A DNA stretch of 64,000 bases from Chondrosia reniformis (taxonomy: Eukaryota > Porifera > Demospongiae > Chondrillida > Chondrillidae): NCBI GenBank assembly GCA_947172415.1, contig OX359201.1, forward strand, positions 5,208,001 to 5,272,000, written 5' to 3'. The translations under genes were made by a program, and so were the position numbers. Every line of letters starts with the position of its first letter. Position 1 is the first letter of the stretch. The notes under the pieces are model-generated. The model did no database searches, was not told the DNA's origin, and worked only from the letters and a program-made list of their open reading frames with translations. Below, piece by piece: positions 11,744 through 23,600 of the stretch.

Positions 11744-14700
11744 ATGGCTGTAGCGTCATCTTCACCCAATGATTACCCAACCGAAGAAGATCTACAAAAG
11801 TGCGTTGTCAAAAAGATCGGCAAGGAATGGAAGTCAGTTTGTACGTATTTAGGAATACCCTCACATGAAATAGATACAGCTTCTCAGGATAATATGGGAA
11901 ACGTCAAAGTAGCATTCTTTAATCTCCTTGTTTGGTGGAGAAATGGTAATGTATCTGAAAAGCCGGCTACTTGGAGCGTGCTAAAGAAAGCACTGAAGGA
12001 GGCAGGTCGGCCAGATATCGCGAAAGAGTGCGGCACAGGTAAATGAATGTGGAGGAGTCTAACCGCGTACCTGGCAGCTGTTGGCTAACAACTATCTAGC
12101 CATACATGTATACCAATGTGTTTCATTAATTTTACGTATAGATACCTATTTGCGCAGCTATGGCTAGCTATGTACGGTAAACTTCTTGTCGTCTGGTTCT
12201 CTCTTGCAAACCTTCAGTAACACCCATAAAATGCATCATTTTTATAAAGATTATACGGCCTAGTTTTTCCATACCTACAACTTAATGGACTTTTTTCCCC
12301 CTAACTGACCTACCATTTATCATTTGACTATTTTTCACGATAAGTAACCTTTGGTGAAGTCATAATTCCCTTCAAAGTGCATGAAGAAATACGTTTAAAG
12401 ATAGAATATAAAAACAAAGCAATGGAATTGCAGCGCTGAAGGAGATTCGTTAGGGTTCTCTGTTATCTTCAAGATGACCTCATCCTTAAACTTGTTCATG
12501 TTTTAATTTTTTTTTTAATTTTTATCAATCGTTGTGATTATTAGCAATCTTGTTATATTGTAGCCTATCGTATACTCGGTGGACTGGGAGGCGATAGCTC
12601 CTGTGACATATGGCATCCTCTGGTAGTGGAGTACTATGAACTATGTGAGACCATAGTGAAGGATTTTGAAGCCAATATTGAGCTGAATATTGAGGAAATC
12701 ACTACCTTTTGCAAATTTCTCTTGAAAAGTGGAAGAAAGTCAAATATTAAACACAAGGCAGAGGAGGTTCTTGATACAGTGGTTTCCTATAGACATTTGC
12801 TAGAGGTCATTTTGATAATGACCAAATGGATGAACTTTTCCTTCTTGGAACGAATTGTGCAAAAATTCCCTTCAGGCCCCTCTGTGTCTGCTCTGGAAGA
12901 TTACAAGACTAAACTGAGGCCCGTGCTTAAGGAGAAGGTAAAGAAACTCTGGATACTGCAGAAGAAGAGTAGTGAGAGTCCTCCACCGGAAAGTGGTTCT
13001 GGTAAGAACTTGCTAACTGAGCTGGCTGTAAGCTACAACTATGACTCCGATGGCATCACGCTTGAAGAGATTTTAGAGAGCCAAAACTTTATGCATTCCA
13101 GTCTGGGCATTTCAAAGCATTTGTTGCAAATATTTCGTGTATTATCAGGATCAGTAGTTGTAGTATATCAGACATTAGTAGAATTTGAAAGTGATATTTT
13201 GGAAAGGCTTGATCAGACACTTCAGAATGAAGTCAAGATGGCAGAGTTTGCAAGGTCTTCTGTTATTTCCATTACGATTGCAAACAGAGTGTTCGACATT
13301 CTTCAAGTGAGCTTTTGTGTTGTCAACTTTTCTATATAATTATACTTATTCCTGAACTTAGTAATTAGAAGTAATACTCTTTTTGACAAATTTTGGAAGG
13401 ACCCTTGCCGCCCTTTCTCCACATATAATCATATTCATAGGTCATAACAATCATATTCATATATCATAATGATATTCATAGATAGACCATCAAATATAAA
13501 CATATGCAAAACAAACATCATTTCTGACAGATTGACTCCACAATTTGATGTTTATTTTTGTTACTGGAATATATCAAGGCAAAAAGTTTCACTTGTGTTA
13601 AAATTATTGCTCCTCAGGTTGCGTAACCAGAAATGCTCCTCTCACACAAATTCCTATTCATGAGTACATATATACATTCTACAATTGTGAATTATATATG
13701 GAGTCTTGATAAGTGAATAATTACTGGATGTTTTTATATATGTTTGACCAACCAAGTGACCCAAGTCTTGGAACCAATTGTGAAACCAAAAATGTTTTGC
13801 TTGCAATGGATCCCTAAATTGAAGGCAGTCATCCAAACTCAGTACCAAAGTGTACCACACTGATGAGCCCAAAGGAATTAAGGTGGAACAGTGATGTCCT
13901 GGTTAATATTTCAATAGGACTTCAGTCCACAGTAAAGACAAGACTTTGGCCACTTGGCTGGTCTGGTATAATAGCTGCCAGTGACTTTGGTCATCTATCA
14001 TTATAGTCTTTGTCAGGTGTTTAGTGTATTATCACTCTATTATAGTTATAGTCCCAGTTATACTCTTGCTTGGATACAGGATCAGGTTTCATAGTGGTAC
14101 CTTTTGAAACCTGACTGTTCAAAGAGTTTCAAATAGGTTTCATGCCTTCTGAAACCTGACATTTGAAATTTGATCCTGAGGCATGTCTGGAGCATGTACC
14201 TTACACTGTATGTAGTCCATTCATTAAATTACATATAGCTCTCTATATGCTTGAATTTTGGCACTTTGGTAAATTTTACTTCAGAATCCATATATATAAT
14301 TATGATAGTCGGGGACTCCCAAAATATTTCATGGTTCATAGGTCAAGGTTAAGTATACATTCATATGTGTGATTTATCTTGTGTACTTACACCACAAATC
14401 AGTCACTTAGTTTACTAGAACTGCTTATTTATATATCCATGTAGTTTTATAATTGCATGCATACAATTCACTTTCCCCCTCATTCCAATTCAAACTATCC
14501 AATTGCAAGCTACTCTAATGGTGAACTCATTTAGTGTGACTTATAAACCCTTGTGTCTTTACTGATATCAGTTTTGTATAGCATGTCACAATAATAAACA
14601 ATCATTATTATCATTATTATATAGATTACCAATGAGAGAAAGCTCTTAGTTGTTCAGGCACTTCAAAGCTCTCTATCACAAAAATGGGAACATTTTGCTG

Positions 14701-17102
14701 ACATCCTGTCCCAGTTCAAAACTACTGACCCATTACCTACCAATTACCCACCTATGGTTGCTGACCAGAGAGCTGTCTATGGAAACCAGGAGAATGTTAC
14801 TTACCTTGAATGGCTGCTCCTTCACGGGTTACCTGAGGTTGTAAGAAGATTATCCATTGATCCATGGGCTTTGCTGCTTGTTATGATCAGCCAATCAGAA
14901 CAGGATTCCAGTTTGCATCAGCAACCTCCTAAGGAGGTCCATCGTACAGTTTCGTTAGTGACTGATCTGTTCATGTGCGACTTTGATCAAATTGAGGCAG
15001 TGTTTAAGAAGGTAGGGTTTTTAACTGTCACAGTGACGGTCAAAGGGTATACATAACTGTATACATATATTATCCCTTTAATATGTACAAATATAGATAA
15101 GTAAGGAAGGTGTCACTTTGCGTGCAGAAGAAGAGAAAAGTAAAGGAATGGATCACATTGCCAGAGAACTGAAAGTAAAGCAAGGCTAAACAGAATTGAA
15201 CTTTTACATGTTAACATTTTCTATTTTTGGAATCTTTTTATTGATTGTATATACGTATTTGTATAGGAGATTGGATTTACACAAGAAAGTAGCAAAATTG
15301 AAGCATCAGTTTCAGCTATGAATAATGGATTCAATTTCAACACATCGTTTGCCTCTCTTCTGGCCAATGAGAGTATCAGTGATCAGCTTTTTAACCCAAA
15401 AGGAGACTTTTTTCAAAATCTCTTTGTGGCCATTAAGAATGAAGGGAGTTACTCAGAAACATTCATCAAAGAGCTTTATTTTCGATCAAGTGCTGAATCC
15501 CCCTATTACTACATCAAAGATTTGGATAAGGCTTATATGATGGTGCTGGAGGACATAGAAGCTACTTCAGCACATCTATTCCAGGAGGCACGCCGCCTAG
15601 TTATAGCAAAGCGAGGAGGGGAAGGACTACCTTTACCAATGTATACAATAGCTCCTTTTCCTAGTTCTATAAAGCCCGCTGCTCTTTCTAGTTCTATGAA
15701 GCCGGCTGCTCTTTCTAGTTCTATGAAGCCCGCTGCTCTTACTAGTTCTATGAAGCCCGCTGCTCTTTCTAGTTCTATGAAGCCCGCTGCTCTTACTAGT
15801 TCTATGAAGCCCGCTGCTCTTACTAGTTCTATGAAGCCCGCTGCTCAGATAGGTTTGTATCTATTTGTATACATATGTGTTTACAATAATATTTGTATAG
15901 TTAGGGTTTCATTTAGCTATAGAGGGATGGGGCATTCAGTCCCCTCCCTTTGGTGTAAATGAAATTATATACCTCACAGCAATAGGTTTGTCCATTCACA
16001 AATGGTCAAATACTGCATTGCCTGAGAATGCATGAGAATGATCTACTGAAGTTTGTAGTTTAATTTTTTTCTGACCAGGAAGCATGCCCCAGCACCCTTA
16101 TGCACACAAACAGTGGGGGAACCCCTCAATATTCCCTTGATTTTTATAGTGCATGGATGACTTCTTGATTGAATATTTTTATTAAGACTTTGGTCCCCCA
16201 GCCAAGATAAGTGACTTTGGACACTTAGCTGGTTCAGCCTAATAAGTCGTTATTTTTCACTTTTTTTATACATGCATGTATCTGTGCTGTACCTGCTTCT
16301 ATTTATACTGTCCTGCCAATGTCTGTAGATTCTGAAGGTCAAGGGCATCGTACCCCATTGCAGCAAGGTTTGTATACATGTAAACTTTTTTCACTAATGA
16401 AAGAAATACTGTATATGTTTCATGTATGTATATACATGCATATCTACTTACATTATGGGATGCTAATTTATTGCTTCTATACATTTAGTTAGAAGACAGT
16501 TCAAGCGGCACCTTGATACTGTAATGCAGCCACTTCCAAATAAGGAAACAACAAGGAGAGTATTGAATGGTCTCGAAGCCTTCAACACTGAGGACAGTCT
16601 TCCTTTACTGTTTCCATGGGAACAAGAGAAATTTAACTCTGGATTTGATCTTCTCAACCTGTGCCGCTGGTATGAAAGCGGGTTTTTGAAAGCCCTTTAC
16701 AATGAATTGCAACCCTCAGAGGTGACTTCACTGTCTGGTTTTGAAGTGCGAAGAAACCAGTTAATTGGCTCGCATTCTGTTGATGAATGCTTACTATCTG
16801 GGCCATCCTTAGAAGCATCGCCTCCTCCAGGGTATAGCATACTTAAAGTTGCCTTGGCTGGTATGCCAAATACTGTTTCCATGAGAGAGGTCTGGAGAGC
16901 AAAGGATGTTATCTGTGATTCTTTGGCACTGTGTCCCCACTCTCTCCTTCTGCGAGGTTTTCAGAAAGGGAGTGTCATTGCTGTGTTCTACATCACACAA
17001 AGAGTGGAACTTAGCAAGGAGATGGAGGAGGCGATCATTAAGGAGGGACAGGAAAGGGAAATTCCCTTCTACAAAATTACCCTTTTATCTTCAATGGAAT
17101 AG
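11744..17102 (+). CDS. Multi-domain death-domain protein, 887 aa
   Basis: Six exons (11744-12038, 12564-13306, 14625-15011, 15267-15852, 16329-16367, 16489-17102) join in phase. ATG 11744 is the first in frame. Residues about 16-95 look like a death domain: conserved GKEWKSVCTYLGI, EIDTASQDN, AFFNLLVWWRN and WSVLKKALKEAGRPDIA. Helical regions follow, including MTKWMNFSFLERIVQKF, and then seven 9-residue repeats SSMKPAALS (608-669). The last ~200 residues include DSLALCPHSLLLRGFQKGSVIAVFYIT, resembling the C-terminal strand-rich segment I associate with sponge death/NLR-type proteins; that link is from memory and weak. A role as a signalling adaptor in cell death or immunity is inferred from the death domain alone. 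A small extra exon between 15012 and 15266 cannot be excluded. Confidence 0.8.
14578..14622 (+). mobile_element. SINE-like 3' tail
   Basis: AGCATGTCACAATAATAAAC followed by an ATT-rich run, matching tails at 9390 and 10525. It directly abuts the acceptor of the exon at 14625. Confidence 0.4.
15660..15847 (+). repeat. Coding 27-bp minisatellite, 7 copies
   Basis: In-frame repeat encoding SSMKPAALS with I/M and S/T variants, inside exon 4 of the death-domain gene. The 27-bp period keeps the frame, so copy number could vary between individuals without a frameshift. Confidence 0.95.
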
Positions 17103-17650
17103 GTATGTGCAAATGAATAAAACATGTGTATACTCTCTCTAATAATTATTAAAAGGTTTTCTGATAAAAAAAGTTACAATCAATACACATGTATCTGAGA
17201 ACTTTCACAGGCTATGCATGTTACTATATTTGGTATTAATATGTAAAGCACCATTTTCCCATTGGTATGGGTGACATTAGATGAGGCTATGTATTATAAA
17301 TAGAGTAATTTTTCTAGATTTATTACTTTTAAGTACAAGTCTTAAAAGGGTTAAAGCCATGGTCAATTATTATATATTTGAAAAGGTCAGATAATTTAGT
17401 CCTTTATTTTTATTGTCTATAGGTTGAATATGAACCAGAGGAAGTTTCAATGTAGCACTTAATTCAAAACCTTGGTTTTTTTATCATCAAGTGCTTTGCC
17501 AATTGTAGTAGTTTTATATTCCTTTGAATATAATGAAGTTGTGAAGTTAAAATGATTAAATAATCATGCGTGTATACGTCGATCTGTGCTGTATATTGGT
17601 AACCTCAAAATGTAGATTGCATGCATGCATGTCGATTATTAATTGTGAAA
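17103..17650. other. Intergenic / promoter region
   Basis: About 550 bp between the death-domain gene stop and the next ATG. AT-rich, with no gene or repeat recognised. Confidence 0.5.
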
Positions 17651-20196
17651 ATGGCTGCTGCACGTTATTTATACGGCTCTCTAGCGTTTGTGCTAATGTT
17701 TCTCTGTCAGGGAGTGCAGCCTTACGAAAACGCTAGACCCAGATCTATCACTGAGGAAGAGCTCGTAGGTCAATGGAGAGCTGCCAATTATAGTCGACAG
17801 ACAAAGCAACAGTTCGTATTCAATATATTTACAGATTCGACCGAAAAGCTAGCCATCACATCCGCGGGATGGCCGGTTACATGGACATCTGGAATCGTGT
17901 CGATAGACAAGGGTGCTGTGATTAATCTTCAGGTCGACACTGGTGAAAGCATCTTCGGTAATATTTCTACTGATCCAATGCAGATAACTTGGGAGAAGGG
18001 ATATTCCGGTTGGTTGAAGGTCCCTCAAGTTCAAAGTGTACACACCATTTTCATGAACCATCTAGATGTTGGTTACAACGGTATTCCTACTATTGGTTAC
18101 ATCAATAACGTCCTGAATACTTACTTTCAAAAATATTTTCCAGAAGCTGTGCAGCTACCATATTCCCTCATGGCGGAACATCCTGAGGATTCCTTCATAT
18201 ATACCACTCATCCTTGGTTGGTAAGCCTCTACGTCAACTGCCCTCCAAACCTCATCCTCAATGGAGTCAAACTGCACTGCCCCACATCCAGTGAAGTAGA
18301 CCAGTTTGTAGCTGCACTGAAGAAGGGTTACATTACTTGGCATGCGGGGGCTATGAACCTCCAGTATGAGTTACTAGACGAGTGGTCCTTGGAAGCTTCC
18401 TTTAAGATTGCTGAAATGCTGTCTAGAGATTTAGGTATTCCTTTTTCTTGTAGTATCAGTTTGAGGGATGTTCCAGGCTTCCCCGTGGCGGCAGTTGATT
18501 CCATTTATGATTACTTTAAGGACCTCTGCAAAAGGCCTTTCTTTATCAGTGTGGGGGTTAATCCAGGGAGTTCCCCTCCAGTGACACCAGGACAGCTATT
18601 TGGGTGGTCCTTTGCTTTTCCTAAATCAGGTGTATTGGCAACCTGGCATGCTGGAGGCTACCCTCTCAATCCCGGTTTTGATATTTCTCTACCTGGCGGC
18701 CTCTCGTACAATGATACAGTGATTGATAAACATGATAAGATAACATTAGCTTTCGCCTTCAGGACAGATAACTCAGGACAGATAACTCAGGACCGCCCAC
18801 CAGTACTTCTGAAATCCATGATAATCTAGAGACACTTCGCAGTCAATTTGTTGGAGCTAATGTTGTAGCATCAACACTTGATACATTTGCAAATCAAGCA
18901 TACAAGTACAATATTCAGAACGTTAGTACAATGGATGTCGGGGATACATGGATACAGGGCGTGGCTTCAGACCCTAGAAAAATGGCTGAATTTAGAGCCC
19001 TTAGAAGAGCGTATAGAGATTGCATACTAGCAGATGATTGCAATGAAAAGGATGCAAGATTCCTTAATGCTACAAGATTCATGATCAAGCTACCTGAGCA
19101 TACATGGGGTCTCCCATCTGTAGGAGATACTATTCACTGGTCCAATGCAGCATTTGAAAAAGTTAAGAATGAACCAAACTTTCAACAGTGTATCAACTCC
19201 TGGATAGAGCAGCGGATCTTTACCAACTTGACACTCGAGGCGCTGGGAAACCATCCTATGGGTCAATATGCAACTAAGTATCTGTCAGAATTGGCTGTGC
19301 CCTCTTGGAGCTTGCTTGATAATTATGTTCCATTTGATCCTACAGTGGAGACGACAATCTGCCCTACGTGTCCCAATCCACTGACTGTGTCCTTTGACCA
19401 CTCCACCGGTGGAATCTCTACCCTATATGATAAAGAAATTGTTTGGGCAGATAAGAATCACTTGCTTTCTCTAGTTGGCTACCACACCTTTGATGAGAAG
19501 GATTTTGAACAGTTTGCCCTTGCTTATGATTTTTATGGTAATGCTGGTTATGACAAGCCAAACAGTAGTGCTAATGCTCATCTGGTCAGCAGAACTTGGT
19601 ATCCAAGCAACGTTACCTTCCTCCAATCAAAAACCAATAAATTAAATTTCCTAGCTGTGTTGGAGTTTGACTCATTTACTCATACAGAGTATGGATCTCC
19701 TAAAGCCATCTGGTTAAACTATACCTTTAGTCCAAATTTAACTCAGTCTTTTGACATTGACATCGTTTGGTTTAACAAAACAGCCACTAGACTTGGGGAG
19801 GCCACAATGTTTGAATTCAACCCTCTCCAGGGTAAAGATCAACAATGCTTTACTCACCAGTTTGGTTCATTAGTACCAATCTTCAACTCCATGACTAACG
19901 GCTCTGTATATCAGAGAGGTGGTGATGGATTTACCTGCAATTTCACAACTAAATGCAAGGCATCCTTGTCGGTGGAGTCTCTTGATGTTCCAGTAGTGTG
20001 TCCGGTTGTTGCAAAGGAAGGAGCTACACCATTTCCCTATCCATCCGAGGCTGGTGCCAAACCAGATTTGACTGGAATGGCATTCAATCTGCATAACAAC
20101 ATTTGGAACACCAACTACCCATTATGGTATCCATTTGCCAGTGGAGATGAAAATTTCAAAGCCCGATTTATGGTTAAACTTGAAAGCAACTGTTAA
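17651..20196 (+). pseudogene. Secreted DUF5054-like (GH38-related) protein, intronless, frameshifted
   Basis: Starts at MAAARYLYGSLAFVLMFLCQG, a good signal peptide; an in-frame ATG at 17621 would bury it. HTIFMNHLDVGYNG (near residue 132) fits the H-x-D-containing opening motif of DUF5054 proteins, distant relatives of alpha-mannosidase-type GH38 enzymes. The end, FNLHNNIWNTNYPLWYPF then GDENFKARFMV, also fits that family as I remember it. Many N-x-S/T sequons suggest a secreted glycoprotein. The frame breaks at 18775-18788, where a 14-bp block is an exact copy of 18761-18774. The first frame then stops at 18829, while homologous sequence continues in another frame to 20196. Without the extra copy the frame would be about 843 codons. 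It may be a polymorphism, an assembly error or a young pseudogene. The substrate is unknown. Confidence 0.72.
18761..18788. repeat. 14-bp exact tandem duplication causing frameshift
   Basis: AGGACAGATAACTC occurs twice back to back, followed by AGGACCGCC. Fourteen is not a multiple of three, so the second copy shifts the frame in the DUF5054-like gene. Confidence 0.97.
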
Positions 20197-20693
20197 TGGA
20201 CTTAATGCTTTACAGTTCATTAGTCTAAAATCTGCAATCGTATTAATGTGGCTATTACATAGTTTATACATTTACTGTGATTAGGCGTTAGATATATATT
20301 TAATTTGCTGCAGAAACACTGTAACGGAAAGAACAGGACAGATGGTCTATGACTTGGAACAATTTATGCCATATGTATATAATATTCTTCAGCATGTATA
20401 CAAAAAATGTCCCAACCACAAGTGTTTTCTTTTGAATTTTTTTCTTTTAATTGAAAAAGAATACGTATATCTATCTGGTTATCACTATAAGTGGTTTTAT
20501 ATAGTACTTGGTAGCACTTATATATTGACTCTGAAACTGTCCTATATATATTATATACATACACAATATACCCATACCATATACGTATATGTATTATGCT
20601 GCGAGTATACGGGTATATATATATATATACGTTGTGGCATTATGCAACACTTGTAAGTGGTTGCATCACATAAGCTAAACTAGTACTCTATCG
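20197..20693. other. Intergenic, upstream of glomulin
   Basis: AT-rich sequence with TATATAC-type low complexity near 20540-20632. No gene seen. Confidence 0.5.
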
Positions 20694-23600
20694 ATGGCTA
20701 GTCTTCTAGTTATGAATACATCTACTGCGAGGACCGTTTATTTGGTAAGATTAAATATATAGAATTTTTATGATGTTCATCTAACGATTTCCGGAACTTG
20801 GCAGCCTTTACCTCAAGATCCAGTTTGGAAGGATACTAGTCTGGCAGCTATTCGAGTGAGCGAATACATTGAAAAACACGGAATTAGAAATGTTGAAGAT
20901 ATACTATGTCGCAAGGAGTATTCTGTAAGTTTAGCTGTAAATTTTTCGCAATAGTGTCCTTTACAGAGGCCATATCTGCTATGTCATAAATAATAAGGGG
21001 TCTTCCCCACTCCAAATAAGCTCATGGTAGCTGTGAGAGTTTGGTTTCTTTCATTATTCAGTCTCCACTGACAGCCTGTTGCATGGACCTTGTCCCTCTG
21101 CTGACACTTTATGCTGGAAGTGCCGACTATAAGAATGACTTATTGAAGCACATGGCTCAAGTGAGGACCACATGAAAAATCTAAGATACCATTTTCCTAC
21201 ATGCTATATGCCTATTCTGTAAAAGAGCCTATAAGGGAACTAAACCTGAAGAGAGCTTTGGATGAAGATACAGGAGTCTTTTCTTCCTTCTTTCATCTTC
21301 TTCTCCACTTAGTCAGACAGCCATTTCTGGGAATTCCACCCTTCATCAGTGATCCTGGGAGTCTTTGTCTTTTTCTTTATCTTGATCTTCTGTGAATCCT
21401 TGGCATGTACATACTAAGTGGTATACTCTATTTGTGTCGTTTTGGTAAATATTGCATGGGCAGCCTAGCTCAATATTTAGCTATTAAAATTTAGCAGTTG
21501 ACTTTCTTAAAGATATATTCAAGGAAGGGAAAAGATGCTGTAGAAGAAAAGATCATTTAGATATCTTGTATATGTCAACAGTACACACATGAATAATCTA
21601 ACACACCATTTTTCAACTTGCTAAGGCCTATAGGGAACTAAACCTAGTGAAAGCTTTAGATGAGTCCTGTTGTATAGTCATTAGTGGAGCCAATGATTTG
21701 TGCTCTTAATTAAGTGAGATTGATGTGTGTTTCCAGTGGTACATTATATTTCTTTCAAGCTGTTGTCTCTTTCTGGTCTCACTGCACTAAGTCATTGCTA
21801 CGTACAAGTACTGCCTGGCCAGTTGCAAGCGTTCTTTACTGCTTTACATATTTAGATATGTCCTTCAAGAGAAATGAATGTGGTGCTTCTTGAATCACTG
21901 GAGAACACCAGTAGTATTGACATTGTTGACAAGTTATTGGAAGCTTTGGGACAAGGTACTTCTCTCATATGGGCAAGCTGATTAACCTTAATTGTAGAAT
22001 TATTAACATGTACGTATATATGTTGATTTTGGCCAAACAGCACACTGAGATTGTTTAGCAGTATTCGTAGGCAGATTTCTTAAATATCTCTTGTATACTC
22101 AAATAGTTATCTAGAACTTTTTTGTTCTAAGTTTTGCAGAGGCTTCTAAGAGAAGGTCGTCATTCAAATGTTCAGTCATCCCTAAAGTCTGTGACTGATT
22201 ACATGCAGCTGTTTAAAAGTGCCTCTCCTCCTGGGAGTGAGGTGCATGCAGCATTGGATGAGCACCAGTCCACTTATGTATCAGCTCTTTTAAATTGTGT
22301 ACATCCTCTGGTTGGACCACTTGAGGAAAGCTTTCTGCTTCAAAGAACTATAACTATGAGGTACATGATGAAGCGGCCATTTTATTATGCTATAATGTAT
22401 ATGTGTCTTAGGAAAGTGTATTAAATAGTATATATACAGTAAAACAATATTGTGAGTTTATCATATATTAAGTGTTATAATATATATACAATAGGAATAT
22501 ATAGTGAATAAGTGTTATAATATATATACAATAGGAATAGTAATAATAATAATAATAATAATAATACTGTTACCATAATAGAACCAATTGGTATAAATAA
22601 ATAAATAAATAGTTGTTGGAACTTTATCAGACATTCTAACTATGTATAATAGTTTACAGTAAACTGCTACCTGTATACTAACTCTATTGGACTGCATGGA
22701 GTTTAGTCAGGCTATAACCGAGAGTTGAACCCTATCATTATTGGACTGCATGGAGTTTAGTCAGGCTATAACCGAGAGTTGAACCCTATCATTATTGGAC
22801 TGCATGGAGTTTAGTCAGGCTATAACCAAGAGTTGAACCCTATCATTATAAGAATGAGAGCTTAAGTGTTTTGTGTTAGTTTTAGGATTGAAGTCTGGAC
22901 ATTTAATCTACGTACATACAACTTATATATATATGATCTACCTATATGACCTATATATATATTTGGTGTGACCTATATATATATTTGTTGTGACCTATAT
23001 ATATATTTGGTGTGACCTATATATGTATTTGTTGTGACCTATATATGTATTTGGTGTGACCTATATATGTATTTGGTGTGACCTATATATGTATTTGGTG
23101 TGGCCTATATATGTATTTGGTGTGACCTATATATGTATTTGGTGTGACCTATATATGTATTTGGTGTGACCTATATATGTATTTGTTGTGACCTATATAT
23201 GTATTTGGTGTGACCTATATATGTATTTGGTGTGACCTATATGTGTATTTGGTGTGACCTATATATGTATTTGGTGTGACCTATATATGTATTTGGTGTG
23301 ACCTATATATGTATTTGGTGTGACCTATATATGTATTTGTTGTGACCTATATATGTATTTGGTGTGACCTATATGTGTATGTGTATAGTTTGGTTGGACT
23401 GCTGGGATATCCATTTGCTGGTCTAAAGCTGTTTGAAGTGAACCAGGAGGAACGCGTGATCACTCAAGCCGGAGAGAATGCTGCAAAAGTTATTGTGAGT
23501 TGAATTGAATAGATTTTAGACTTCTGTCCAATGGTATCAGTCCCTACTTCTGTCCAATGGTACCAGTCCCTACTTCTGTCCAATGGTATCAGTCCCTACT

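Noticed and set aside
15127-15186. Possible extra exon (EKSKGMDHIARELK) in the death-domain gene
   Set aside because: The frame does not join to exon 3 in phase from the visible acceptor; the six-exon model closes without it.
17621-17650. Earlier ATG of the DUF5054-like gene
   Set aside because: It would put ten residues (MHACRLLIVK) before a typical signal peptide that begins at the next ATG.
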